NCBI GenBank assembly: GCA_003244205.1 | Contig: QHBW01000036.1 | Span: 1-62,449 of the forward strand | Length of the DNA: 62,449 nucleotides | Reading direction: 5' to 3' | From: Solirubrobacterales bacterium | GTDB lineage: Bacteria; Actinomycetota; Thermoleophilia; Solirubrobacterales; Solirubrobacteraceae | Part shown: positions 33,746 through 41,712 of the stretch, in pieces | Layout: every line of letters starts with the position of its first letter | How positions within the stretch are numbered: the stretch's first letter is position 1 | Made by a program: the position numbers and the translations under genes | The notes under the pieces: generated by a model | What the model was told of the DNA's origin: nothing | What the model saw: only the letters and a program-made list of their open reading frames with translations | The model's database searches: none

Positions 33746-34348
33746 GTGGCCGCTGCTCGCCGCATGCATGGCCTCACGCGCGAAGAGCGTCTTGCGGGAC
33801 TGGCGTCCGTCGGGCTGCTCGTATCGCTGCTGTTGCCGTGGTACTCCAAGTCCTATGCGGCCACCGTCCACGGGCGGCTCCAGCAAACCGTGGCGAACGT
33901 CTCCGCGCTGGGCAACTTCACCCTCGTCGAAGCCGCGGTCATGGCGATCGCAGGCACCGTGCTCGTGATCCTCTGCTTGCGCGCCGAACGCGGATTCATC
34001 AGCCTTCCGGGGCGAGACGGCACGGTGCTCGTCGTGGCCGGCGCGTGGTCGCTCGCGCTCGTGGTCTTTCGCGCTTTCGATCAGCCGGCGGCCGACCGCC
34101 CCGGCGCCACCGTGGGGATCGCGTGGGGAATCTTCGTCGCGCTGATCGCCGCCGGCGCGCTCACGAGCGCCGGGATGCGGACTCGCCGCCGCAGCCCCCC
34201 CGCGTTCCCAGCCAGGCGCCAGCGCTCTGAGCCGGCCACCGAGCCGCTGGCTGGTCCCTCGCAGAGCTTGCAGCGCTCCCAGCGCGCGGACCCCGCGACG
34301 GCCGCGACCGAGCAGCTGACGCCGCCGCCGGGCGACCGCTTGTTCTGA
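33746..34348 (+). CDS. Polytopic membrane protein of unknown function
   Basis: The 200-residue product has about four hydrophobic spans (LAGLASVGLLVSLLLPWYSK; LVEAAVMAIAGTVLVILCL; GTVLVVAGAWSLALVVFRAF; VGIAWGIFVALIAAGAL) and a Gln/Pro/Arg-rich cytoplasmic tail. The GTG at 33746 (or ATG at 33764) follows the coiled-coil gene with a 2-bp gap, making a three-gene ATPase/coiled-coil/membrane cassette. Confidence 0.75.
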   Translation: MAAARRMHGLTREERLAGLASVGLLVSLLLPWYSKSYAATVHGRLQQTVANVSALGNFTLVEAAVMAIAGTVLVILCLRAERGFISLPGRDGTVLVVAGAWSLALVVFRAFDQPAADRPGATVGIAWGIFVALIAAGALTSAGMRTRRRSPPAFPARRQRSEPATEPLAGPSQSLQRSQRADPATAATEQLTPPPGDRLF

Positions 34349-34380
34349 GTCACCGCGCGCCCACGCGCCCCGGGGCCTGC

Positions 34381-34629
34381 TCAGCGTGAACGCGGACCCT
34401 CGAACGGATTGCTCGCCGGCGAGGGCGGCGGCGATCCCTGCTGGCGGAAATCGACGTAGGCCGTGACGAGGGCGAGCGCCGTCCCGACGAAGACCAGCGC
34501 GATCCCGAAGGCGACCACGCGACGGAACTTGATGATGTGGCCGACCAGCGCGATCAGCACCCCGGCGCCGAGCACCACCAGCGGGGGGTTGTAGTGGACA
34601 GCCCCGAGGGGAAGCTGGGCGAGCCCCAT
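34381..34629 (-). CDS. Small two-span membrane protein (82 residues)
   Basis: Two hydrophobic segments (NPPLVVLGAGVLIALVGHII and AFGIALVFVGTALALVTAYV) with a basic FRRVV turn and a Pro/Ser-rich C-terminal tail. It is divergent from the MoxR gene, whose GTG start is 2 bp away, so their promoters must overlap coding sequence unless MoxR starts at the ATG at 34665. No family name. Confidence 0.6.
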   Translation of the reverse strand: MGLAQLPLGAVHYNPPLVVLGAGVLIALVGHIIKFRRVVAFGIALVFVGTALALVTAYVDFRQQGSPPPSPASNPFEGPRSR

Positions 34630-34631
34630 GT

Positions 34632-35588
34632 GTGGCCAGTATCCCCGAGAGCGCGGCTGCCATCATGGTCGCCGTGGATCAGGTCGCACCTGAATCCGTC
34701 GAGGAGATCGCGGCGGGGCTTCGCGCCACCGGATACCTGCCGGGGGAGTCGACGGCGCTGGTCTCGTACCTCGCGATGAAGCTCGGCAAGCCGGTGCTGG
34801 TGGAGGGCCCGGCCGGCGTGGGCAAGACCGAGCTCGCCAAGGCGCTGTCGCGCTACTTGCAGCGACCGCTGGTGCGCCTGCAGTGCTACGAGGGGCTCGA
34901 CGAGGCCAAGGCCCTGTACGAGTGGAACTACCGCAAGCAGCTCCTGCGCATCCAGGCGGAGAGCGGCGTGGCCGAGGACGCGCCGGGCTGGGACGCCGTC
35001 CAGGACGACATCTTCTCGGAGTCGTTCTTGCTCGCACGTCCGCTGATGACCGCGATCGCATCGCCGGAGCCCGTCGTGCTGCTGGTCGATGAGATCGACA
35101 AGACCGACCAGGAGTTCGAGGCCATGCTGCTCGAGCTGCTCTCTGACTTTCAGATCTCGATTCCCGAGCTCGGGCCGATCGTCGCCCGCACCCAACCGGT
35201 GGTGCTGCTGACCTCCAACAACTCGCGCGAGCTGACCGAGGCGCTCAAGCGCCGCTGCCTCTACCTCTGGTTGGACTACCCCGAGCTCGAGCACGAGCTC
35301 GAGATCGTGCGCCTGCACACTCCCGAGCTGGCTGAGCACGTGGCGCGCAAGCTCGTCGAGGTGGTGCGCATGGTGCGCACGCTCGACCTCAAGAAGCCGC
35401 CCTCGATCGCCGAGTCGATCGACTGGGCGCGGGCGCTGCTGCTGCTCGGTGCCGACGACATCGACGAGGCAACCTTCCGCTCCACGCTGTCGATCATCGT
35501 CAAGCACCGCACCGACCTCGACGTGGTCGCCGAGCGTGTCGGCGTCCAGCTCTCCAGTGGCGCCCTCGGGACCGCTCAGGCCAGCTAA
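34632..35588 (+). CDS. MoxR-family AAA+ ATPase
   Basis: Chaperone-like ATPase that often inserts metals or matures a partner enzyme together with a VWA protein. The 318-residue product has Walker A VEGPAGVGKTELAKAL, Walker B VVLLVDEIDKTDQEFEAML, sensor 1 LTSNNSRELTEALKRRCLYL (Asn and Arg finger) and a C-terminal lid. The GTG at 34632 is possible; the ATG at 34665 (MVAVDQV) clears the divergent gene better. It is directly followed by the VWA protein gene. Confidence 0.93.
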   Translation: MASIPESAAAIMVAVDQVAPESVEEIAAGLRATGYLPGESTALVSYLAMKLGKPVLVEGPAGVGKTELAKALSRYLQRPLVRLQCYEGLDEAKALYEWNYRKQLLRIQAESGVAEDAPGWDAVQDDIFSESFLLARPLMTAIASPEPVVLLVDEIDKTDQEFEAMLLELLSDFQISIPELGPIVARTQPVVLLTSNNSRELTEALKRRCLYLWLDYPELEHELEIVRLHTPELAEHVARKLVEVVRMVRTLDLKKPPSIAESIDWARALLLLGADDIDEATFRSTLSIIVKHRTDLDVVAERVGVQLSSGALGTAQAS

Positions 35589-35601
35589 CCCTAGCCCGCC
35601 G

Positions 35602-36981
35602 GTGGCGCCGGCGCCACCGGGGTTTGCCGCGCGCCTGCTCGAGTTCGCCGAAGCGCTGCGCTCGGAGGGAGTCTCCACCGGCACATCGGAGCTGCTCGAC
35701 GCCTTCGCCGTGCTCGATGAGGTGAGTTGGACCGAGCGCGAGGCGGTGCGCGAGGCGCTCGCCGCGACGCTCGCCAAGTCGCCTGAGGATCGGCGCGTCT
35801 TCGAGCTGGTCTTCGAGCGCTTCTTCTTCCGCGCCAGCGAAGCGGAAGCCGTCCGGCAGGGCTTGCGCGAGGAGGGACGCCTGGAGTCAGGCGGCCAAGT
35901 CGACCTCGCCCAGCTGCGCGACGCGATCGCCCAGGCGATCCGCGACGGCGACGACCAGGCGATGGGCGACCTCGCCCGTCTCGCGATCGCCGCCTTCGGG
36001 CGCCAGGGAGAAGGGTCGGGAGTGATCGGCGTCGACGTCCAACGCATCCGCCGGGCGCTGGGCCTGCGCACCGAAACCGGGCCGCGCCCCCCCGAGGCGG
36101 ATTCGCAGGAAGTGGCGAAAGGCGAGGGCCTGCCGCGCGGGGGCCTGCGCCGGTTCGAGGCGCACCTGCGCCGCGAGCTCGAACGCGACCTGATCGAGCG
36201 CACGCGACGGCTTCCCCCTGCGCGACCGCTAAACGAGCTCGACCGCGCGCTGCCCTCGGGCCCGCTCGCCGACCTGGCGGCGGTGCACCGCGTTGTCGCC
36301 CAGCTCAAGCGGCGCCTTGCCTCCCAGGGCCACGAGCTGCGCGGGCGCCGCCGCCACGCGCACGTCGATGTGCGCCGGACGATGCGCGCGTCGCTGGAGA
36401 CCGGAGGCGTGCCGGTCGTGCTCAAGTACCGCCCGCGACGCCCGCGACGCCCGGAGATCTTTGTGCTTTGCGACGTCTCAACGAGCGTCACCTCGGCGTC
36501 GGTCTTCTTCCTCTCGGTTCTGCATGCGCTGCACGACTCGTTTCGCAAGATGCGCTCGTTCGTCTTCATCGAGCGCATCTCCGAAGTCACCGACGTCTTT
36601 GAGCGCGAGCGCTCCTTTCAGAAGGTCAACGAGGCGATCACGCGCGACGCCGGCGTAGCCGACATCTCCGGCTATACGGACTACGGGCGCGTTTGGACCG
36701 AGTTCCTGACGTCCGTGGTGGACGAGCTCCATCCGCGCGCGACCGTGATCGTGCTCGGCGACGCGCGCACGAACGGGCGTGACCCCCGTGCGGACGCCTT
36801 CGCCCGCATTGCCGAGAAGGCCGGAAGGACCTTCTGGCTGAACCCCGAGCCGCGGCTCTACTGGAATTACGGCGACTCCGTGATCGCCGCCTACGAGCGC
36901 CACTGTGAGGCCTTTGAGTGCTGGACCACACGCCAGCTCGAGGACTTCGTCAAGGCACTGACGCGCCCGATGGTGGCCTGA
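35602..36981 (+). CDS. VWA-domain protein, CoxE-like
   Basis: The 459-residue product (GTG at 35602) has a helical N-terminal region and a C-terminal von Willebrand factor A domain with MIDAS motif FVLCDVSTSVTSASVFF (DxSxS, near residue 293), a Thr in GYTDYGRVW and an Asp in VIVLGDARTNGRDP. CoxE-type proteins partner with MoxR/CoxD ATPases; the classic pair inserts copper/sulfur into molybdenum CO dehydrogenase. No CO dehydrogenase or other molybdoenzyme is nearby, so the client is unknown. The start is 13 bp after the MoxR stop. Confidence 0.9.
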   Translation: MAPAPPGFAARLLEFAEALRSEGVSTGTSELLDAFAVLDEVSWTEREAVREALAATLAKSPEDRRVFELVFERFFFRASEAEAVRQGLREEGRLESGGQVDLAQLRDAIAQAIRDGDDQAMGDLARLAIAAFGRQGEGSGVIGVDVQRIRRALGLRTETGPRPPEADSQEVAKGEGLPRGGLRRFEAHLRRELERDLIERTRRLPPARPLNELDRALPSGPLADLAAVHRVVAQLKRRLASQGHELRGRRRHAHVDVRRTMRASLETGGVPVVLKYRPRRPRRPEIFVLCDVSTSVTSASVFFLSVLHALHDSFRKMRSFVFIERISEVTDVFERERSFQKVNEAITRDAGVADISGYTDYGRVWTEFLTSVVDELHPRATVIVLGDARTNGRDPRADAFARIAEKAGRTFWLNPEPRLYWNYGDSVIAAYERHCEAFECWTTRQLEDFVKALTRPMVA

Positions 36982-36985
36982 GCGC

Positions 36986-37498
36986 TCAGTGCTTGGCGGG
37001 ACCAGGACCACCGATATTCGGTGGGACCGGATTGGTGACGACATACCAGCTTCCGAACGCCGCGAGCGCGACCGCCACCGAGATCACCATCACGACGTCG
37101 AGCAGGCTGACCGGCAGCGTGGCATCGCTGTCGCGCTGTTGGCTGCGCCCTCCCCGCAGGCTGCGGCGCCACGGCAGGATCACGCGCACGGTCGGCGCAG
37201 AGCCGCTGATGCGGCCATAGAGGCGGTTGAGCATCGACAGCCCTTTGCCGATCGCCACGCTCGTGAGGACGATCCCCACGAGCAGAAGTGTGTAGGGGCC
37301 CATGCTCGGAGTCAGGCTGCCGGACTCCAGACGCGAGGTGAGCCACAACCAGAGAATCGGGTTCGCCACCCACAAAGAGATGCTGCCGACCGCCATCAGC
37401 GCGATGATCCCGACCCTGGCGAGCAGCCGTTTTTGGGGGAACTCCGTCGAGGCCTGCCGCCGCCGTGTGGGAGCGTCTCCCTGGAAATTCATATCCAT
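36986..37498 (-). CDS. Multi-span membrane protein of unknown function
   Basis: A 170-residue protein with about four spans: RVGIIALMAVGSISLWVANP, ILWLWLTS, LLLVGIVLTSVAIGKGLSML, and DVVMVISVAVALAAFGSWYV. The hydrophobic layout and the WLWL...S / LN-x-LY-x-R / V-x-V(V/A) spacing match the shorter protein at 53749-54132, so the two look like paralogues. The ATG at 37498 (MDMNF) has no obvious strong ribosome site. It is divergent from a TetR gene with 26 bp between starts, so that regulator may control it. Confidence 0.7.
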   Translation of the reverse strand: MDMNFQGDAPTRRRQASTEFPQKRLLARVGIIALMAVGSISLWVANPILWLWLTSRLESGSLTPSMGPYTLLLVGIVLTSVAIGKGLSMLNRLYGRISGSAPTVRVILPWRRSLRGGRSQQRDSDATLPVSLLDVVMVISVAVALAAFGSWYVVTNPVPPNIGGPGPAKH

Positions 37499-37511
37499 AG
37501 CCGTATCAGAG

Positions 37512-37523
37512 TACACTACTGTA
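37512..37523. promoter_or_regulatory. Candidate operator in the divergent TetR / membrane-protein intergenic region
   Basis: TACACTACTGTA, with TACA and TGTA arms round a 4-bp centre, occupies half of the 26-bp gap and ends next to the TetR start codon. Divergent TetR genes usually bind such palindromes, repressing both genes. Short arms make it only suggestive. Confidence 0.4.
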
Positions 37524-37524
37524 T

Positions 37525-38205
37525 ATGAAGAAGAAGGAGCCGTCACCAGTGCCGCGCCGCCCCCGCCTGAGTCGCGCCGACCAGCGCCTGAAGACGCGCG
37601 CGGCGCTGCTGGACGCCGCCGCGCGGGTGTTCGTGCAGCGCGGATTTCTCGGCTCCAGCGTGGAGGCAATCGCCGAGCAAGCCGGCTATACGCGCGGCGC
37701 CTTCTACGCCAACTTCTCCTCCAAGGGCGAGCTCTTCGTCGAGCTGCTCCAGGAGCGCCTGTACTCGATCTACCGCTCGATGGCCGAGCGCTCGTTGCAG
37801 GACATCGAGCACGCCCCGACCCCCCGCCAGACCGGTGAGCGGCTCGCGGCGATCCAGGCACACCCCGACGGGCAATGGCTCTTTCGCCTGTGGTTCGAAT
37901 GTCTCGCCCAGGCGACCCGCGACGAGGACCTGCGCGATCTCGCCTCGACCTTCTGGCGTGGCAACCGCGGGCTCACGGCCGAGCTCGTGCGACGCGGCTG
38001 GCCAGAGCACACCGAGGAGGCGAAGTCGATCGCCACCGCGCTGATCGCGCTGGACATCGGACTGGCGATCCAGCACTTCGTCGACCCCGACGACGTGCCC
38101 TTGACCACCTACCCCGAGCTCTTCGAGCTGCTGTTCGAGCCGCTGCGCAGCGGTCCCGCAACGACGGGCCCGAGGAGCGCGGTGAGCAAGTCCCGCCAGC
38201 GCTAG
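37525..38205 (+). CDS. TetR/AcrR family transcriptional regulator
   Basis: Ligand-responsive repressor of 226 residues. The N-terminal domain has the HTH (about 22-72): AALLDAAARVFVQRGFLGSS, EAIAEQAGYTRGAFYANFSSK. The C-terminal ligand domain is helical (WLFRLWFECLAQATRDEDLR; ALIALDIGLAIQHFVDPDDV). The ATG at 37525 opens with Lys-Lys-Lys-Glu. Divergent from the membrane protein gene, which it most likely represses along with itself; it may also bind elsewhere. Confidence 0.9.
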   Translation: MKKKEPSPVPRRPRLSRADQRLKTRAALLDAAARVFVQRGFLGSSVEAIAEQAGYTRGAFYANFSSKGELFVELLQERLYSIYRSMAERSLQDIEHAPTPRQTGERLAAIQAHPDGQWLFRLWFECLAQATRDEDLRDLASTFWRGNRGLTAELVRRGWPEHTEEAKSIATALIALDIGLAIQHFVDPDDVPLTTYPELFELLFEPLRSGPATTGPRSAVSKSRQR

Positions 38206-38232
38206 GATCACGGCAAGACGATTCACCAACCC

Positions 38233-38331
38233 AGGGGGGCTGGCGGGAAGGCCGGCTGAGATAGCGCCCCGAGGATCTGATCCGACCCGGTGCTGACCCT
38301 TCGAACCTGTGGGGTAATGCCCGCGAAGGGA
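38233..38331 (+). promoter_or_regulatory. TPP riboswitch (THI element)
   Basis: Conserved core segments of the thiamine pyrophosphate aptamer are all present: GGCTGAGATA after a strong GGCNGG/CCGGC stem, GACCC...AACCTG, and GGGGTAATGCCCGCGAAGGGA closing the switch. The final AAGGGAG is followed by the ATG of the ABC ATPase 4 nt later, so the only good ribosome site is part of the aptamer itself. TPP binding should therefore block translation initiation directly, with no separate expression platform. Confidence 0.95.
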
Positions 38332-38334
38332 GCG

Positions 38335-39111
38335 ATGCAGACGAGGCTCGAGGCTCCCGCGTTGGAGCCTCTGCAAGCAGGCCCGGACGACGTCGTCGCC
38401 GTCGAAGCGGTGACGCGGCGCTTCGCGCCCGCGCGGCGCGGCGGAGAGGCGGTGCTCGCGCTGGCGCAGATGAGCCTGCGCGTCGCGCGCGACGAGGTGG
38501 TCGCCGTCGTCGGCCCGAGCGGCTGCGGCAAGACGACGTTGCTCGAGCTCGTCTGCGGGCTCCAGCAAGCCGATGGCGGCAGCGTACGCAGCGAGCCCGC
38601 CGTCTACATGCCCCAACGCGACCTGCTGCTCCCCTGGGCCGGGGCGCTCGACAACGCCGCGCTGGCGCTGCGGATCGCGGGGCTGTCTCGAACGCAGGCA
38701 CGCGAGCGTGCCCGGCCGCTGTTCGCGAGGCTCGGCCTCAGCGGGTTCGAGGATCAGCGCCCGGATGCGCTCTCGGGCGGGATGCGCCAGCGCGTCGCCG
38801 TCTTGCGCACGCTGCTCTCTGGTCGGCCCGTGCTCGCGCTCGACGAGCCCTTCGCCGCACTGGACGCGCTCACCAGGCGCGATCTGCAGGACTGGCTCGC
38901 GGGCGCGCTCGCCGCGGAGCCGCGCACCATTGTCCTCGTCACCCATGACGTGGAGGAGGCAGTGCTGCTGGCCGACCGGGTGATCGTGATGTCTCAGCGG
39001 CCCGGACGGGCCGTGGAAGAGATCGCTGTCGCGCGCCCGCGGCCCCGCCGGGACACCGACCCCGAGCTCGTGGCGCTGCGCGAGCGCGCGCTGAAGGCGC
39101 TGCATCGATGA
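38335..39111 (+). CDS. ABC transporter ATPase for a thiamine precursor (ThiZ-type)
   Basis: Energises uptake of thiamine or its pyrimidine precursor. The 258-residue ATPase has Walker A VVGPSGCGKTTLLELV, Q-loop VYMPQRDLLLPW, signature ALSGGMRQRVAVLRTLL, Walker B VLALDEPFAALDALTRR and switch His LVTHDVEEAVLLADR. The nitrate/taurine/HMP-type Q-loop fits. The start is the ATG at 38335 right after the TPP riboswitch; its stop overlaps the permease start by 4 bp. Confidence 0.93.
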   Translation: MQTRLEAPALEPLQAGPDDVVAVEAVTRRFAPARRGGEAVLALAQMSLRVARDEVVAVVGPSGCGKTTLLELVCGLQQADGGSVRSEPAVYMPQRDLLLPWAGALDNAALALRIAGLSRTQARERARPLFARLGLSGFEDQRPDALSGGMRQRVAVLRTLLSGRPVLALDEPFAALDALTRRDLQDWLAGALAAEPRTIVLVTHDVEEAVLLADRVIVMSQRPGRAVEEIAVARPRPRRDTDPELVALRERALKALHR

Positions 39112-39893
39112 CCGTGAGCGTGCGCCGAAGAGGCCGCCGGGTGCTGCCGCCGCTCGCGCTCGCGCTCGCGCTGCTGGGCGTCTGGCAGCTCTATGTCGAG
39201 AGCGGCTCCGTTGACGCGCTGATCCTTCCCTCCCCCACGGACGTCGCCAGCGCGCTCTACAACGACCGCGGGCTGCTGTGGGATGCGCTCGGTCCGACCG
39301 CGCTCGAGGTGCTCGCCGGGATCGCAATCGCGGTCGCGATCGGCATGGTCCTGGCGGTAGCAATCCACTTGTCAAGCACGCTACGTCGCGCCGTGCACCC
39401 GTTGGTGCTCGCGTCCCAGACGGTCCCGATCCCGGTGGTCGCGCCGCTGCTGATCTTCTGGCTCGGCTTCGGCCTCGCCCCGAAGCTCGTGATCGTCGCG
39501 CTGATCTGCTTCTTCCCGGTGGTGCTCAACACGCTCGACGGGCTCGCCGACGTCGATCCCGGCCTGCTCAAGGTGATGCACACGCTCGACGCCTCGCGCT
39601 GGGCAACGCTGCGACGCGTCGAGCTCCCGAGCGCCCTACCAGGCGTCTTCTCGGGCGCGAAGATCGCGATCGTGGTCGCGGTCATCGGCGCCGTGCTCGC
39701 CGAACAGGCCGCGTCCGAGCAGGGACTTGGCCACCTGATCCAGCTCTCCACGGCCGAGCTCGACTCCGCCCGCTCGTATGCGGCGATGGTCGTGCTGTCG
39801 GCATTCGCCATCTTGCTGTTCGGCACGCTCACGCTGCTCGAGCGCCAGCTGTTGCCCTGGGCCCACCGCACACGACGAGGAGATCCCCGATGA
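39108..39893 (+). CDS. ABC transporter permease (ThiX-type)
   Basis: Membrane channel of the importer, 261 residues, about six helices. The N-terminus is very basic and followed by PLALALALLGVWQLYVESG. The cytoplasmic EAA-type loop appears near LDASRWATLRRVELPSALPG, which couples to the ATPase. Related to SsuC/ThiX permeases. Start and stop overlap the neighbours by 4 bp (ATGA), giving tight coupling. Confidence 0.92.
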   Translation: MTVSVRRRGRRVLPPLALALALLGVWQLYVESGSVDALILPSPTDVASALYNDRGLLWDALGPTALEVLAGIAIAVAIGMVLAVAIHLSSTLRRAVHPLVLASQTVPIPVVAPLLIFWLGFGLAPKLVIVALICFFPVVLNTLDGLADVDPGLLKVMHTLDASRWATLRRVELPSALPGVFSGAKIAIVVAVIGAVLAEQAASEQGLGHLIQLSTAELDSARSYAAMVVLSAFAILLFGTLTLLERQLLPWAHRTRRGDPR

Positions 39894-40915
39894 CCAATTC
39901 CCGATCACGCGCGTGCCTCGTTTCTGCCCTGGCCGCGTTCGCGCTCGTTTTCGCTGGCTGCGGCGAGAAGAAGGAGGTCACCGGCGTGCCACCCGCCCAG
40001 CAGCTCACGCTGATGCTCGACTACCTGCCCAACGCCGATCACGCCCCACTCTTCGCCGCCCAGGGCGAGGGCGACTTCCGCCGCGCCGGGCTGGACGTGT
40101 CGATCCGCACGCCGAGCAACCCCGCCGACCCGCTGTCACTGCTTGCGGCCGGCAAGGTGGACCTCGCGATCTCCTACGAGCCCGAGCTGCTGCTCGCCCG
40201 CGACCGCGGCGAGCAGCTGGTCGCCGTCGGCGCGCTCGTCCAGCGGCCACTGACCGCGATCATTTCGGTGCCGCGCTCGCCGGTCACCCATCCCCCAGGC
40301 GACCTGGGCGGAAAGACGGTAGGTACGGCCGGCATCCCTTACCAGCACGCCTATCTCGTCACCATCCTCCGCCACGCCGGGATCAACCCTGCCAGCGTGC
40401 ACGAGGTCAACGTCGGCTTCAACCTCGTTCCGGCGATGCTCTCGCACCGCGTCGACGCGACGCTGGGCGCCTACTGGAACGTCGAGGCCGTCCAGCTCGC
40501 CCACGACCACCGCCGCCCGACCGTGCTGCGCGTCGACCAGGCCGGCGTGCCCAACTACGACGAGCTCGTGATCGTGGCGCGCCGCGACTACCTCGCCAAC
40601 CAGGGCACCAAGGTGCGCCGCTTCATGCAGGCGCTCTCACGCGGCGCGGCGCTGACGCGCAGCGACCCCGCCCGCTCCGTGCACGACCTGCTGGCGCTCA
40701 ATCCGGGCGCCGGTGACGCGGCCGTGGTGAGCGACCAGGTCCGCACCACGCTGCCCGCCTTCTTCCCCACCGACGCGAGCAAGCCCGTTGGCTACATGGA
40801 CCCGGGGCAATGGGCCGCCTACGGGCAGTGGATGCTGAGCAACCGGCTGGTCGCGCACGACCCGGTAGCCGACCAGGCGCTGACCGACGAGTTCCTGCCT
40901 GGGCGGGGGTTGTAG
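39890..40915 (+). CDS. Lipoprotein substrate-binding protein, NMT1/THI5-like (ThiY-type)
   Basis: Captures the pyrimidine precursor (for example formyl-aminopyrimidine or HMP) outside the cell. The 341-residue protein has a signal peptide with lipobox (AAFALVFAGCGEKKE; AGC) followed by LMLDYLPNADHAPLFAAQGE, the NMT1/SsuA-like substrate motif, then LLAAGKVDLAISYEPELLLA and GKTVGTAGIPYQHAYLVTIL. The TPP switch plus NMT1 fold make a thiamine-precursor role secure; exact ligand unknown. No thiC or other biosynthetic gene is nearby. Confidence 0.92.
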   Translation: MTNSRSRACLVSALAAFALVFAGCGEKKEVTGVPPAQQLTLMLDYLPNADHAPLFAAQGEGDFRRAGLDVSIRTPSNPADPLSLLAAGKVDLAISYEPELLLARDRGEQLVAVGALVQRPLTAIISVPRSPVTHPPGDLGGKTVGTAGIPYQHAYLVTILRHAGINPASVHEVNVGFNLVPAMLSHRVDATLGAYWNVEAVQLAHDHRRPTVLRVDQAGVPNYDELVIVARRDYLANQGTKVRRFMQALSRGAALTRSDPARSVHDLLALNPGAGDAAVVSDQVRTTLPAFFPTDASKPVGYMDPGQWAAYGQWMLSNRLVAHDPVADQALTDEFLPGRGL

Positions 40916-40957
40916 CTCGCCCGAGGGCATCGCGCGAGATCGCGCGCAGCTTCGCCG

Positions 40958-41347
40958 TCAGCGCGGCTGGCGAACGTCGAGTCCGAACTCGGCTGCAGCC
41001 GCTGAAAGGCGAGCGTCATAGCAGTACAAGCGACCGAGCTCGCCGGCCATGCTCAACGCAGCAGCGAGATGAAGCGCGTCGAGGGAGCGCAGCTCCGCCG
41101 GCTCGAGATCGGCCGCCGTCTCAAGGGTTGCGTCGTCGACTGCAAGGAGCGTGATCGTGCTCAGTGCCGCGCGCGCCCGGCCGATCGCAACCGCCCCGTA
41201 TCGGGCTGCAGCACGTCGCCCCTCGACGACCAGCAGCACGCTGCTCACGAGCGCGTCGCCCGACGCCAGTTCCGCCCGCAGAGCACGACTCTCGGGCTCG
41301 GACCGGACCAGCTTGATGAACGCCGATGTGTCGAGGTAGTCCGGCAC
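40958..41347 (-). CDS. vapC: PIN-domain ribonuclease toxin (VapC-type)
   Basis: Toxin that cuts RNA when released from its antitoxin. The 129-residue PIN domain has the acidic residues at YLDTSAFIKLV (Asp5), VVEGRRAA (Glu near 41), SLDALHLAAALSM (Asp near 90) and CYDARLSAAA (Asp near 110). The gene directly follows the antitoxin, whose stop codon ends at 41348, one base before the VapC start. Confidence 0.93.
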   Translation of the reverse strand: MPDYLDTSAFIKLVRSEPESRALRAELASGDALVSSVLLVVEGRRAAARYGAVAIGRARAALSTITLLAVDDATLETAADLEPAELRSLDALHLAAALSMAGELGRLYCYDARLSAAAAEFGLDVRQPR

Positions 41348-41635
41348 TTACCCGCGCTCGGCGCGAATCTCAGCCAGAACATCGTTCGTCGGAGGTCCAG
41401 CGATCGGCTCGGTGAGCTCTTCGAGCGCATCGAGCAAACTGCCCTGGCCGCGTCGGGCGTTGCGCTCTGCCACGAGACGGTCGATCGCGGACGCCCGCGT
41501 CGGCGCGGGACCGAGCTGGGCGACCTCAGAGCCACGATCCGTGATCACGAACGACTCACCGGTCGATGCCCGCCGGGCATATCGACTGAGGTTCTGGCGC
41601 ATCTCGCGGATGCCGACCCGCTCCATGTGCGTCAT
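41348..41635 (-). CDS. vapB: Phd/YefM-type antitoxin (VapB-type)
   Basis: DNA-binding antitoxin of the PIN toxin. The 95-residue product opens with VGIREMRQNLSRYARRASTG, the Phd/YefM DNA-binding fold, then SFVITDRGSEVAQLGPAP. The acidic/helical C-terminus is expected to wrap the PIN toxin. Two in-frame Met codons (41635, 41626) are possible starts. Autorepression through a palindrome upstream is expected, but none is obvious. Confidence 0.9.
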   Translation of the reverse strand: MTHMERVGIREMRQNLSRYARRASTGESFVITDRGSEVAQLGPAPTRASAIDRLVAERNARRGQGSLLDALEELTEPIAGPPTNDVLAEIRAERG

Positions 41636-41712
41636 TGTAGCGCGCTCGTCCCAGCGTGGGGCTGCTGCAGCTCTGTACTGTCGTCTCAGCAGCCCACTGC
41701 CGGGGAGCCGAA

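Noticed and set aside
34381-34629. An alternative role for this gene as the C-terminus of a larger frame reaching across the MoxR start
   Set aside because: The long antisense frame over MoxR/CoxE is Ser/Arg-rich and typical of shadow; only the 82-residue part has membrane-protein character.
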